DNA from: Synaphobranchus kaupii
Taxonomy: Eukaryota; Chordata; Actinopteri; Anguilliformes; Synaphobranchidae
Assembly (NCBI GenBank): GCA_029718625.1
Contig: CM056387.1
Span: 36,655,256-36,719,255 of the forward strand
DNA length: 64,000 nt
Direction of reading: 5' to 3'
Positions 49,501 to 60,142 of this stretch are shown piece after piece (position 1 is the first letter of the stretch; every line of letters starts with the position of its first letter). The notes beneath the pieces were generated by a model. The model had not been told where the DNA came from. It saw only the letters and a program-made list of their open reading frames with translations, and ran no database searches. The translations under genes were made by a program, and so were the position numbers.

Positions 49501-49868
49501 TCCCTGTTGTATGTCTTGTCAACCCAGTTTCCGTCAAACTCTCCCTCCCTGCCTCCCTCAAAGTTTACCCCGTTTTTCATGTTTCCCAAATTAAGCCTGT
49601 CGCCTCCAGCCCCCTCAGTGCCCCTACCCTCCCTCCTCCACCTGTCCGGGTCATCAACAACGCCCCGGCCTACACGGTGGACCGCATCATCGACATCCGC
49701 CGTAAGGGTCGGGGTTTCCAATACCTCGTGGACTGGGAGGGGTATGGTCCTGAGGAGCGGTCATGGCTCCACAGGGGCCTCATCCTGGATCAATCACTGA
49801 TCCAGGATTTCCACAGTCGCTTCCCATCCAAGACCAGGCCGCCAGGTACGCCAGGTGGCGTACGTTGA
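46458..49868 (+). CDS. pol: Pol polyprotein: protease, reverse transcriptase, RNase H, integrase, chromodomain
   Basis: An open frame of 1136 codons in the -1 phase to gag. It opens with TTG, so translation most likely enters by frameshift near 46512. Numbering from 46458: aspartic protease at ~45-150 with LIDSG (D64); reverse transcriptase at ~240-430 with KLDLRNAYH and YIDD (381-384); RNase H at ~520-650 with VDASD (D530), [17 protein letters not shown] and NIKADALSR; integrase with an HHCC zinc region (CHPGV...CPVC, ~710-760) and a DD35E core (D782 in GVDF, D842 in SDRGPQF, E878 in GQAERAN); then FIGPF and a C-terminal chromodomain (~1072-1120; [20 protein letters not shown]). All catalytic residues are present and there is no stop or frameshift. 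Together these enzymes copy the RNA and insert the DNA. The chromodomain is thought to steer insertion to particular chromatin. Confidence 0.95.
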   Translation: MLLLWQTWPPDRLMSHPPKRIGSPVKLGVLTSPIIPCHAAQNRLVFKATLLWRDKSEVSSALIDSGADANFMDTTFAQRAGIPTELLPSPITAFALDGRSLGLVTHSTVPLQLVLSGNHRESIQLLLINSKQSAIVLGQTWLRLHNPHIDWQGGRILAWSGHCLASCLRSALPPPGSKNPSTNLPEPDMSTVPKQYHDLGRTFSKSRALSLPPHRPYDCCIDLLAGAKLPSGRLYSLSGPEKLAMEEYIHESLASGIIRPSSSPVGAGFFFVGKKDGSLRPCIDYRGLNSITIRNKYPLPLINTAFEPLSQAVIFTKLDLRNAYHLVRIREGDEWKTAFNTPLGHYEYLVVPFGLTNAPAVFQGMVNDVLRDLLGKTVFVYIDDILIFSKSPQEHILHVREVLQRLLENQLFVKAEKCSFHVSSVPFLGFIIEEGSIRADPVKVKAVTEWPQPTSRKHLQQFLGFANFYRRFIRNYSVIAAPLTKLTSTAFSFCWNSEAQRAFEQLKTRFSSAPILCHPDPSRQFTIEVDASDTGVGAILSQRAALDNKLHPCAFFSRRLSSAERNYDVGDRELLAIKLALEEWRHWLEGAGTPFVVLTDHQNLIYLRSAKRLNARQARWSLFFARFNFSLSYRPGSRNIKADALSRVFSLPSSPADPEPILPASCMVAAVSWRIEEIVRSAQTSHPDPRNNPNPSLFVPDSARSQVLEWVHASCLACHPGVARTTTLVRRSFWWPTLKEDTRAFVLACPVCARSKASHQPPSGRLLPLPVPGRPWSHIGVDFVTGLPLSEGNSVILTIVDRFSKAVHFIPLPKLPSALETAELLVVHVVRLHGIPSDIVSDRGPQFSSQVWKAFCVALGASASLSSGFHPQSNGQAERANQDLGAALRCVTARNPASWSRFLPWVEYSHNSLKSTSTGLSPFECSLGYQPPLLSVQEAEVAVPSVKAHILKCKRIWRLARTALLRSNSRSQRLADLHRTAAPKYRAGQQVWLSTSNISLPSSSKKLRPRFIGPFPVVCLVNPVSVKLSLPASLKVYPVFHVSQIKPVASSPLSAPTLPPPPVRVINNAPAYTVDRIIDIRRKGRGFQYLVDWEGYGPEERSWLHRGLILDQSLIQDFHSRFPSKTRPPGTPGGVR
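46509..46515 (+). promoter_or_regulatory. Predicted -1 ribosomal frameshift site C-CCA-AAA
   Basis: CCCAAAA read as C CCA AAA in the gag frame fits the X-XXY-YYZ rule. A -1 slip here moves directly into the pol frame (PKRIGSP...). The gag stop is only two codons further on. The pol frame has no ATG near its beginning, which agrees with frameshift expression. I did not establish a downstream pseudoknot. Confidence 0.8.
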
Positions 49869-49879
49869 GGGGGGGGTAC
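49867..49879 (+). promoter_or_regulatory. Polypurine tract
   Basis: GAGGGGGGGG followed by TAC lies immediately before the 3' LTR (49880). It overlaps the pol stop codon (TGA, 49866-49868). It is the expected plus-strand primer. Confidence 0.85.
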
Positions 49880-51260
49880 TGTAATGTTCCGCTCCCTTCC
49901 TGTCCGTTTTCCGTGTTTTCCTGTTTTCCCTCCGTGTCATGTTGGATCCCTTTGTCCGTGTTTTCCCCGCTGCTGCGGACTAGGCGTGTCCTTCCCTGTC
50001 TTGTTCGTCTGGTTGTTTTGTCTTACTTCCGCCTTTCACTCCCTCCCCCTCGTTGCATGCATTGCCTCACCTGGTGTCTTGCAATCACTCCCGGTTTATG
50101 TTCACACCTGTACCGTATTTAGTCCTGTCAGTTAGCTCACTATATAGTCTTTCGGCTGGCTGCCAGTCGGCGCCAGTTCGTTAACTATCGTCACTTGGTG
50201 TTAGTGCTCGACTCGTTATCTGGTCTCCCTGCGTGAACTATTCGCTTAGTTGTGGAATGTGTTTCCCGTGCAGCTTAAGTTCTTCGCAAAACTACGGATT
50301 GGTAGTTTACCTCCCGCACAATTTCCTGTCATTTGGTGTAGCTAACCTGTTTCCCTTCTCCTCCATCTAACCCTGCACCCATTCTCCCGTGGCAGTGTTC
50401 GTTTTCCCCGTGTTCGTTGTGTGTGTTGCGGTACCTCCACCTCCAGCGCGTGTAGGCTCCGGGGTGATTCGTTACCTGGCTACCCTCCAGTTGTTCCTGT
50501 CCGACCGAAGAAACCACCCAGTTCTTCGGCGCCGGCTCCTGGAGCTCTGGAGACAGTCAGCTACTTACGGACCTACCGCAGCTGCGCCACATCACTCTGT
50601 CCTGCCGTGCTACATCAAACCACCTGACTTCCAAACCCGGCACCTCCGTGAGAACCTCCCGGTCTTTCCCGTGCCTTCCCTTGCACTAACCCCCCTCTGT
50701 TGTTTTGTTTCTCTGTACCGGTGCAGTCAGTCCGGTCCAGTTCCTGCCCTGCCGTAGTGAGTCGCTCCCCTGCCAGTTCCAGTCCAGTCCAGGCGTGAGT
50801 TGTACAACTACTCGCTCAAGGTCCAGTTCCGGTTTGGAACATTCCGTTTCATACACGGATTCCTGTGTGGACCTCCCGTTCCAGTCCAGTCCAGTTCCGG
50901 TTTGGAACATTCCGTTCCAGTACCCGATTCCCGTGTGGACCTCCCGGTCCAGTTCCAGTCCAGTCCAGTTCCGGTTCGGAACATTCCGTTCCTGAGCCAG
51001 ATTCCCGTGTGGACCACCCGGTCCAGTTCCAGTCCAGTCCAGTTCCGGTTTGGAACAGTCCGTTCCAGATCCTCCAGTCCAGCTCCGGCTTGGAGCAGCC
51101 CGCCCCGGGCTTCCAGGCGCAAGACCTCTGTACATTCTGTGTTTGCCTTTCCTGTACAGTGTTGGGACTACCCCAACACTTAATTTATTAAAAACACCCC
51201 TTTGTGAAATCTGTCTCCTGGTCGTTGCACTTGGGTTCGTCCCGTAACAGATACGTAACA
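49880..51260 (+). repeat. 3' LTR
   Basis: 1381 bp and the same as the 5' LTR except for one C/T difference near its start. It is followed by AATTA (51261-51265) and the rest of the interrupted monomer. Confidence 0.95.
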
Positions 51261-54200
51261 AATTAAATGGTAAATAATTACATAATTATGCACTGCAGCA
51301 AAGGATGGACATTTAGCCATCTGATACAGTCCCTGAAGAGAAGGAGGGTGCACGACACGGAGGACCGTCAGGCATGCACTTACTGTTATCTTACTGTATT
51401 GATACAACCTATAATTTCGCCGGTCACTAGCTACGTGGAACTCCGGACGCTGGGCGCGGTTTGGGTTTTAAACTGTTTTAAACCCTTTAAAGCCGGAGCG
51501 TTCTAATTTAATTACAATTGTTCTGATGGTTTGACGTATAATACCTCTGCCGTCCAATCACTGATTTTCTTTGAGAAAAATGCTAGATACAGATGACAAA
51601 ATAAGCTACAATTTAATATAATTGGTTCATGAGCTTAGTGGGCGGGGATTTATTTCTAGACCGCTAAATGAAACCGCACGTCAACCTCGTAAATCGTAGG
51701 TCGGTTCATTCAAAACAATATTTTATATGAATGGACATTATGCTAAGTAGACTAACATTGTGTTATTGTTGTGCTTTTTATCTAACGTTATGCTGGAGCA
51801 TAAAGTGTATTTTGTATAATGTCATTCTCACTAAACACCCGTTTAATGACTCAGAAATGGTTTTATATTTTATGGATTAATTAAATGGCTATTTTAGCTA
51901 TTCCTGACATAAGCATCAAGCGTTTGCTGTAAGATGATGTTTTTGCAAGTTTACAGCCCTTTACTTACTCAGAAATGGTTTTATACGATATGTAATGGAT
52001 TAATTAAATGGTAAATAATTACATAATTATGCACTGCAGCAAAGGATGGACATTTAGCCATCTGATACAGTCCCTGAAGAGAAGGAGGGTGCACGACACG
52101 GAGGACCGTCAGGCATGCACTTACTGTTATCTTACTGTATTGATACAACCTATAATTTCGCCGGTCACTAGCTACGTGGAGCTCTGGACGCTGGGCGCGG
52201 TTTGGGTTTTAAACCCTTTAAAGCCGGAGCGTTCTAATTTAATTGCAATTGTTCTGATGGTTTGACGTATAATAGCTCTGCCGTCCAATCACTGATTTTC
52301 TTTGAGAAAAATGCTAGTTACAGATGACAAAATAAGCTACAATTTAATATAATCGGTTCATGAGCTTAGTGGGCGGGGATTTATTTCTAGACCGCTAAAT
52401 GAAACCGCACGTCAACCTCGTAAATCGTAGGTCGGTTCATTCAAAACAATATTTTATATGAATGGACATTATGCTAAGTAGACTAACATTGTGTTATTGT
52501 TGTGCTTTTTATCTAACGTTATGCTGGAGCATAAAGTGTATTTTGTATAATGTCATTCTCACTAAACACCCCTTTAATGACTCAGAAATGGTTTTATATT
52601 TTATGGATTAATTAAATTGCTATTTTAGCTATTCCTGACATAAGCATCAAGCGTTTGCTGTAAGATGATGTTTTTGCAAGTTTACAGCCCTTTACTTACT
52701 CAGAAATGGTTTTATACGATATGTAATGGATTAATTAAATGGTAAATAATTACATAATTATGCACTGCAGCAAAGGATGGACATTTAGCCATCTGATACA
52801 GTCCCTGAAGAGAAGGAGGGTGCACGACACGGAGGACCGTCAGGCATGCACTTACTGTTATCTTACTGTATTGATACAACCTATAATTTCGCCGGTCACT
52901 AGCTACGTGGAGCTCTGGACGCTGGGCGCGGTTTGGGTTTTAAACCCTTTAAAGCCGGAGCGTTCTAATTTAATTGCAATTGTTCTGATGGTTTGACGTA
53001 TAATACCTCTGCCGTCCAATCACTGATTTTCTTTGAGAAAAATGCTAGATACAGATGACAAAATAAGCTACAATTTAATATAATCGGTTCATGAGCTTAG
53101 TGGGCAGGGATTTATTTCTAGACCGCTAAATGAAACCGCACGTCAACCTCGTAAATCGTAGGTCGGTTCATTCAAAACAATATTTTATATGAATGGACAT
53201 TATGCTAAGTAGACTAACATTGTGTTATTGTTGTGCTTTTTATCTAACGTTATGCTGGAGCATAAAGTGTATTTTGTATAATGTCATTCTCACTAAACAC
53301 CCCTTTAATGACTCAGAAATGGTTTTATATTTTATGGATTAATTAAATGGCTATTTTAGCTATTCCTGACATAAGCATCAAGCGTTTGCTGTAAGATGAT
53401 GTTTTTTGCAAGTTTACAGCCCTTTACTTACTCAGAAATGGTTTTATACGATATGTAATGGATTAATTAAATGGTAAATAATTACATAATTATGCACTGC
53501 AGCAAAGGATGGACATTTAGCCATCTGATACAGTCCCTGAAGAGAAGGAGGGTGCACGACACGGAGGACCGTCAGGCATGCACTTACTGTTATCTTACTG
53601 TATTGATACAACCTATAATTTCGCCGGTCACTAGCTACGTGGAACTCCGGACGCTGGGCGCGGTTTGGGTTTTAAACTGTTTTAAACCCTTTAAAGCCGG
53701 AGCGTTCTAATTTAATTACAATTGTTCTGATGGTTTGACGTATAATACCTCTGCCGTCCAATCACTGATTTTCTTTGAGAAAAATGCTAGATACAGATGA
53801 CAAAATAAGCTACAATTTAATATAATTGGTTCATGAGCTTAGTGGGCGGGGATTTATTTCTAGACCGCTAAATGAAACCGCACGTCAACCTCGTAAATCG
53901 TAGGTCGGTTCATTCAAAACAATATTTTATATGAATGGACATTATGCTAAGTAGACTAACATTGTGTTATTGTTGTGCTTTTTATCTAACGTTATGCTGG
54001 AGCATAAAGTGTATTTTGTATAATGTCATTCTCACTAAACACCCCTTTAATGACTCAGAAATGGTTTTATATTTTATGGATTAATTAAATGGCTATTTTA
54101 GCTATTCCTGACATAAGCATCAAGCGTTTGCTGTAAGATGATGTTTTTGCAAGTTTACAGCCCTTTACTTACTCAGAAATGGTTTTATACGATATGTAAT

Positions 54201-55834
54201 GGATTAATTAAATGGTAAATAATTACATAATTATGCACTGCAGCAAAGGATGGACATTTAGCCATCTGATACAGTCCCTGAAGAGAAGGAGGGTGCACGA
54301 CACGGAGGACCGTCAGGCATGCACTTACTGTTATCTTACTGTATTGATACAACCTATAATTTCGCCGGTCACTAGCTACGTGGAACTCCGGACGCTGGGC
54401 GCGGTTTGGGTTTTAAACTGTTTTAAACCCTTTAAAGCCGGAGCGTTCTAATTTAATTACAATTGTTCTGATGGTTTGACGTATAATAGCTCTGCCGTCC
54501 AATCACTGATTTTCTTTTAGAAAAATGCTAGTTACAGATGACAAAATAAGCTACAATTTAATATAATTGGTTCATGAGCTTAGTGGGCGGGGATTTATTT
54601 CTAGACCGCTAAATGAAACCGCACGTCAACCTCGTAAATCGTAGGTCGGTTCATTCAAAACAATATTTTATATGAATGGACATTATGCTAAGTAGTCTAA
54701 CATTGTGTTATTGTTGTGCTTTTTATCTAACGTTATTCTGGAGCATAAAGTGTTTTCTGTATAATGTAATTCCCACTAAACACCCCTTTAATGACTCAGA
54801 AATGGTTTTATATTTTATGGATTAATTAAATGGCTATTTTAGCTATTCCTGACATAAGCATCAAGCGTTTGCTGTAAGATGATGTTTTTGCAAGTTTACA
54901 GCCCTTTACTTACTCAGAAATGGTTTTATACGATATGTAATGGATTAATTAAATGGTAAATAATTACATAATTATGCACTGCAGCAAAGGATGGACATTT
55001 AGCCATCTGATACAGTCCCTGAAGAGAAGGAGGGTGCACGACACGGAGGACCGTCAGGCATACACTTACTGTTATCTTACTGTATTGATACAACCTATAA
55101 TTTCGCCGGTCACTAGCTACGTGGAACTCCGGACGCTGGGCGCGGTTTGGGTTTTAAACTGTTTTAAACCCTTTAAAGCCGGAGCGTTCTAATTTAATTA
55201 CAATTGTTCTGATGGTTTGACGTATAATACCTCTGCCGTCCAATCACTGATTTTCTTTGAGAAAAATGCTAGATACAGATGACAAAATAAGCTACAATTT
55301 AATATAATTGGTTCATGAGCTTAGTGGGCGGGGATTTATTTCTAGACCGCTAAATGAAACCGCACGTCAACCTCGTAAATCGTAGGTCGGTTCATTCAAA
55401 ACAATATTTTATATGAATGGACATTATGCTAAGTAGACTAACATTGTGTTATTGTTGTGCTTTTTATCTAACGTTATGCTGGAGCATAAAGTGTATTTTG
55501 TATAATGTCATTCTCACTAAACACCCCTTTAATGACTCAGAAATGGTTTTATATTTTATGGATTAATTAAATGGCTATTTTAGCTATTCCTGACATAAGC
55601 ATCAAGCGTTTGCTGTAAGATGATGTTTTTGCAAGTTTACAGCCCTTTACTTACTCAGAAATGGTTTTATACGATATGTAATGGATTAATTAAATGGTAA
55701 ATAATTACATAATTATGCACTGCAGCAAAGGATGGACATTTAGCCATCTGATACAGTCCCTGAAGAGAAGGAGGGTGCACGACACGGAGGACCGTCAGGC
55801 ATGCACTTACTGTTATCTTACTGTATTGATACAA

Positions 55835-55877
55835 CCGGAGCCCCCCATATCCGCGGGGGGGGATAGGGGGGCTCCGG
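55835..55877. repeat. Satellite palindrome, flipped 43-bp form
   Basis: Here the left arm has CCCCCCATATCCGCG and the right arm has GGATAGGGGGG. This is the arrangement expected if the interior were inverted relative to all other copies, in which the left arm has CCCCCCTATCC and the right arm GGATATGGGGGG. The centre is replaced by a G run. Confidence 0.8.
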
Positions 55878-57413
55878 TTGTATAATTTCGCCGGTCACTA
55901 GCTACGTGGAGCTCTGGACGCTGGGCGCGGTTTGGGTTTTAAACCCTTTAAAGCCGGAGCGTTCTAATTTAATTGCAATTGTTCTGATGGTTTGACGTAT
56001 AATAGCTCTGCCGTACAATCACTGATTTTCTTTTAGAAAAATGCTAGTTACAGATGACAAAATAAGCTACAATTTAATATAATTGGTTCATGAGCTTAGT
56101 GGGCGGGGATTTATTTCTAGACCGCTAAATGAAACCGCACGTCAACCTCGTAAATCGTAGGTCGGTTCATTCAAAACAATATTTTATATGAATGGACATT
56201 ATGCTAAGTAGACTAACATTGTGTTATTGTTGTGCTTTTTATCTAACGTTATGCTGGAGCATAAAGTGTATTTTGTATAATGTCATTCTCACTAAACACC
56301 CCTTTAATGACTCAGAAATGGTTTTATATTTTATGGATTAATTAAATGGCTATTTTAGCTATTCCTGACATAAGCATCAAGCGTTTGCTGTAAGATGATG
56401 TTTTTGCAAGTTTACAGCCCTTTACTTACTCAGAAATGGTTTTATACGATATGTAATGGATTAATGAAATGGTAAATAATTACATAATTATGCACTGCAG
56501 CAAAGGATGGACATTTAGCCATCTGATACAGTCCCTGAAGAGAAGGAGGGTGCACAACACGGAGGACCATCAGGGCATACACTTACTGTTATCTTACTGT
56601 ATTGATACAACCGGAGCCCCCCTATCCGCATTCCTTAGTTCCTAAGGAACGCGGATATGGGGGGCTCCGGTTGTATAATTTTGCCGGTCACTAGCTACGT
56701 GGAGCTCTGGACGCTGGGCGCGGTTTGGGTTTAAAACTGTTTTAAACCCTTTAAAGCCGGAGCGTTCTAATTTAATTACAATTGTTCTGATGGTTTGACG
56801 TATAATAGCTCTGCCGTCCAATCACTGATTTTCTTTTAGAAAAATGCTAGTTACAGATGACAAAATAAGCTACAATTTAATATAATTGGTTCTTGAGCTT
56901 AGTGGGCGGGGATTCATTTCTAGACCGCTAAATGAAACCGCACGTCAACCTCGTAAATCGTAGGTCTGTTCATTCAAAACAATATTTTATATGAATGGAC
57001 ATTATGCTAAGTAGTCTAACATTGTGTTATTGTTGTGCTTTTTATCTAACGTTACTCTGGAGCATAAAGTGTTTTCTGTATAATGTAATTCTCACTAAAC
57101 ACCCCTTTAATGACTCAGAAATGGTTTTATATTTTATGGATTAATTAAATGGCTATTTTAGCTATTCCTGACATAAGCATCAAGCGTTTGCTGTAAGATG
57201 ATGTTTTTTGCAAGTTTACAGCCCTTTAATTACTCAGAAATGGTTTTATATGATATGTAATGGATTAATGAAATGGTAAATAATTACATAATTATGCACT
57301 GCAGCAAAGGATGGACATTTAGCCATCTGATACAGTCCCTGAAGAGAAGGAGGGTGCACGACACGGAGTACCATCAGGCATGCACTTACTGTTATCTTAC
57401 GGTATTGATACAA

Positions 57414-57468
57414 CCGGAGCCCCCCTATCCGCGTTCCTTAGTTCCTTAGCTGATATGGGGGGCTCCGG
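57414..57468. repeat. Satellite palindrome, 55-bp form with altered right arm
   Basis: The left arm is complete to CCTTAGTTCC, but the right inner arm is replaced by TTAGCTGATATGG, so pairing survives only in the outer stem. It lies in the divergent right edge of the array. Confidence 0.8.
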
Positions 57469-58757
57469 TTGTATAATTTCGCCGGTCACTAGCTACGTGG
57501 AGCTCTGGACGCTGGGCGCGGTTTGGGTTTTAAACCCTTTAAAGCCGGAGCGTTCTAATTTAATTGCAATTGTTCTGATGGTTTGACGTATAATAGCTCT
57601 GCCGTCCAATCACTGATATTCTTTTAGAAAAATGCTAGTTACAGATGACAAAATAAGCTACAATTTAATATAATTGGTTCATGAGCTTAGTGGGCGGGGA
57701 TTTATTTCTAGACCGCTAAATGAAACCGCACGTCAACCTCGTAAATCGTAGGTCTGTTCATTCAAAACAATATTTTATATGAATGGACATTATGCTAAGT
57801 AGTCTAACATTGTGTTATTGTTGTGCTTTTCATCTAACGTTACTCTGGAGCATAAAGTGTTTTCTGTATAATGTCATTCTCACTAAACACCCCTTTAATG
57901 ACTCAGAAATGGTTTTATATTTTATGGATTCATTAAATGGCTATTTTAGCTATTCCTGACATAAGCATCAAGCGTTTGCTGTAAGATGATGTTTTTTGCA
58001 AGTTTACAGCCCTTTAATTACTCAGAAATGGTTTTATATGATATGTAATGGATTAATGAAATGGTAAATAATTACATAATTATGCACTGCAGCAAAGGAT
58101 GGACATTTAGCCATCTGATACAGTCCCTGAAGAGGAGGAGGGTGCACGACACGGAGGACCATCAGGGCATGCACTTACTGTTATCTTACTGTATTGATAC
58201 AACCGGAGCCCCCCTATCCGCATTCCTTAGTTCCTAAGGAACGCGGATATGGGGGGCTCCGGTTGTATAATTTTGCCGGTCACTAGCTACGTGGAGCTCC
58301 GGACGCTGGGCGCGGTTTGGGTTTTAAACTGTTTTAAACCCTTTAAAGCCGGAGCGTTCTAATTTAATTACAATTGTTCTGATGGTTTGACGTATAATAG
58401 CTCTGCCGTCCAATCACTGATTTTCTTTCTGAAAAATGCTAGTTACAGATGACAAAATTAGCTACAATTTCATATAATTGTTTCATGAGCTTAGTCGACG
58501 GGTATTTATTTCTAGACCGCTAAATGAAACCGCACATCAACCTCGTAAATCCAGAATAGCTATTTTAGCTATTCCTGACATAAGCATCAAGCGTTTGCTG
58601 TAAGATTATGTTTTTGCAAGTTTACAGCCCTTTAATTACTCAGAAATGGTTTTATATGATATGTAATCGATTAATGAAATGGTAAATAATTACATAATTA
58701 TGCACTGCAGCAAAGGATGGACATTTAGCCATCTGATACAGTCCCTGAAGAGAAGGA

Positions 58758-58870
58758 GGCATCTAATCTCTTAGTTGTCCTCAGCCCAACATAATTAAAT
58801 TGTCCTTGGGCATCTAGCCTCTTAGTTGTCCTCAGCCCAACATAATTAAATTGTCCTTAGGCATCTAATC
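58758..58870 (-). repeat. 51-bp satellite, reverse-oriented copies
   Basis: Slightly more than two units in reverse orientation ('ttagttgtcctcagcccaac', 'taattaaattgtccttgggc'). They are the inverse of the units that fill 63151-64000. They join the truncated last 741-bp monomer at a shared GG. Confidence 0.9.
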
Positions 58871-59104
58871 TATATGTTTGAGAGGTCAAGGAATTAAATT
58901 ATGGTGATAATTTGAATGTCAGGATAGGGGTTATAAGTCAAATGGTCAAATTTTGTATTTTCCTTGTTTTTAATGCAGTACCAAGCATAATTATCTGCAC
59001 ATATGTTTTATGACTTTAAGCGACCTTTCATATTTCATCTCATTATATACATGATTATCCAAAAGTTTTCATGAACAGTTTATTGCAGATTGCATGTCAT
59101 ACAT
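58871..59104. other. Single-copy AT-rich sequence
   Basis: No repeat unit or open frame is recognised. TTTATT at 59078-59083 reads AATAAA on the minus strand, about 20 bp beyond the stop of the possible exon at 59105-59386. Confidence 0.5.
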
Positions 59105-59386
59105 TTAAGATACATGTGTGAAGCAGACAATCTTACTTTTCCCAGATCGTGTGCTGGAAAATAAAAAGTAGCCAGTTTCTCTGTCCTTTGGGGTTGCAGA
59201 ATTTGTTTTTCTGAAGGTTCCACTTCCCAGTGAGTTTATTGTTGTTATCTTGTCAATGATGAATTTCTCTTCATCCTCATCTGCTTTCAGTACATGGACT
59301 TCGATTACCCTATTCTTTTTATGTCCTTTACTTCTCTCCTCCTTAAAGACTGACTTCTGAATGTAATCTTCCATTTTGGTCAATAT
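59105..59386 (-). CDS. Possible 3'-terminal exon of an unidentified gene (partial)
   Basis: A minus-strand open stretch of about 93 codons ends at a TGA/TAA-type stop at 59105. It is preceded by a good splice acceptor (TATTTTTGACAG, ending at 59387) and followed within about 30 bp by AATAAA. The encoded protein is lysine- and glutamate-rich (KMEDYIQKSVFKEERSKG, VLKADEDEEKF) and ends in a basic FSSTRSGKSKIVCF segment. There is no in-frame ATG at the 5' edge, the first being at 59374, which also suits an internal or terminal exon. I do not recognise the family. It could be a fragment carried in by rearrangement, since it is wedged between two satellites. Confidence 0.4.
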   Translation of the reverse strand: MLTKMEDYIQKSVFKEERSKGHKKNRVIEVHVLKADEDEEKFIIDKITTINSLGSGTFRKTNSATPKDRETGYFLFSSTRSGKSKIVCFTHVS

Positions 59387-59640
59387 CTGTCAAAAATATA
59401 CAAAAAATGATGAGATACAGATACAGAAGACAATATCATTGAATGTGTATTGTGATCTATTGTTATGTTCCCTACACTATAGATCTTGGACTCCAAATCT
59501 AGTATTTAGTGAAAAGGTGCTGCAAAATTGTAGACAGATGCCAGTCAATAACCTATCTTGAACTAACATAGCATTCTATCATAAATACATTCAAGAATGC
59601 ATATAGCTAGTTTATATAAAAACAGGCTACAGACTAAATG
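59387..59640. other. Single-copy sequence, possible intron flank
   Basis: AT-rich sequence between the possible exon and the degenerate 51-bp repeats. No upstream exon is recognised. Confidence 0.4.
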
Positions 59641-59870
59641 ATGGGCTGAGGACAACTAGCCTAAGACATTAGGTGCTGTGAGGAGGCTAATGATATGCCG
59701 AGGACAGCAACTATTAGGTTGGATGCCTGAGGACAATACTGCGGCTAATGTTAGGCTGAGGACAACAAATAACAGGTTACATCTCTATGCACAATATAGT
59801 AACATTGGGCTGAGGACAACAAATAAGCGGTGAGATGCCTAAGGACAACATCTAAGAAGTTAGATGCCTG
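59641..59870 (+). repeat. Degenerate 51-bp satellite units (left of Harbinger)
   Basis: Repeated 'gggctgaggacaac' and 'tagatgcctgaggacaa' words with irregular spacing show decayed forward units. The last unit is cut at 'tagatgCCTG' by the Harbinger element and resumes at 62895. Confidence 0.85.
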
Positions 59871-59898
59871 TGCCCGGTTGCACAAAACACCTTAAGTT
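59871..59898 (+). repeat. Harbinger left terminal inverted repeat
   Basis: 28 bp ending CACCTTAAGTT, matching the reverse complement of 62864-62891 exactly. The head word GTTGCA(C/T)AAAA recurs subterminally near 59944 and 60053. Confidence 0.93.
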
Positions 59899-60100
59899 AA
59901 ATTCTCCCTTAGAATTACCCTTAAGTATTCCTTAAAGCTAAGTGAGTTGCATAAAAAAATCCTTAAGTGTTACTTAAGGGAAATATTAAGGTTCCCCTTA
60001 AGAAAACCCTTAAGTGTTTTAATTGTACTAAGTAATCCCTTAGAATCCGTTGGGTTGCACAAAACTCCTTAACCGCCATTTCCTTAAGGATTTTTTAAGG
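59899..60100. promoter_or_regulatory. Harbinger subterminal CTTAAG repeat cluster
   Basis: Many copies of the palindromic core CTTAAG, or CCTTAA in both orientations, are crowded here (for example near 59930, 59962, 59974, 59998, 60009, 60067, 60082). A mirror cluster lies at about 62762-62875. Such subterminal motifs are the likely binding sites of the element's Myb-like protein or transposase; that role is inferred. Confidence 0.7.
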
Positions 60101-60101
60101 C

Positions 60102-60111
60102 TATAAATATA
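60102..60111 (+). promoter_or_regulatory. Predicted TATA box of the Harbinger transposase gene
   Basis: TATAAATATA lies about 32-41 bp upstream of the ATG at 60143, so the 5' untranslated leader would be very short. Confidence 0.6.
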
Positions 60112-60142
60112 TTCCCTTAACTTTTCCTTTAAAAACGCAAAC

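Larger units (their letters stand above)
44165..51260 (+). mobile_element. Complete sushi-type (chromovirus) Ty3/gypsy LTR retrotransposon
   Basis: A 7096-bp element: 1381-bp 5' LTR, internal gag and pol, and 1381-bp 3' LTR, with 5-bp AATTA target duplications. Both LTRs begin TG and end CA, and I find a single difference (T at 44184, C at the matching 49899). The domain order is gag, protease, reverse transcriptase, RNase H, integrase, chromodomain, which is the Metaviridae/Ty3 order. The chromodomain and the self-priming signals point to the Tf1/sushi branch. No inactivating change was seen in gag or pol. It inserted in one monomer that has not been duplicated, so it is younger than the Tc1 block duplication. 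Confidence 0.95.
51261..58759 (+). repeat. 741-bp satellite array, segment 4 and right edge
   Basis: Units start near 52008, 52739, 53471, 54212, 54953, 55694, 56469, 57274 and 58064, with a truncated last one near 58679. Units at 52008 and 52739 have B-type flanks without the palindrome. The last three units carry many private substitutions. The unit at 58064 lacks about 350 bp (junction near 58551). The array stops at 58759, where it shares a GG with the adjoining 51-bp satellite. Confidence 0.94.
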
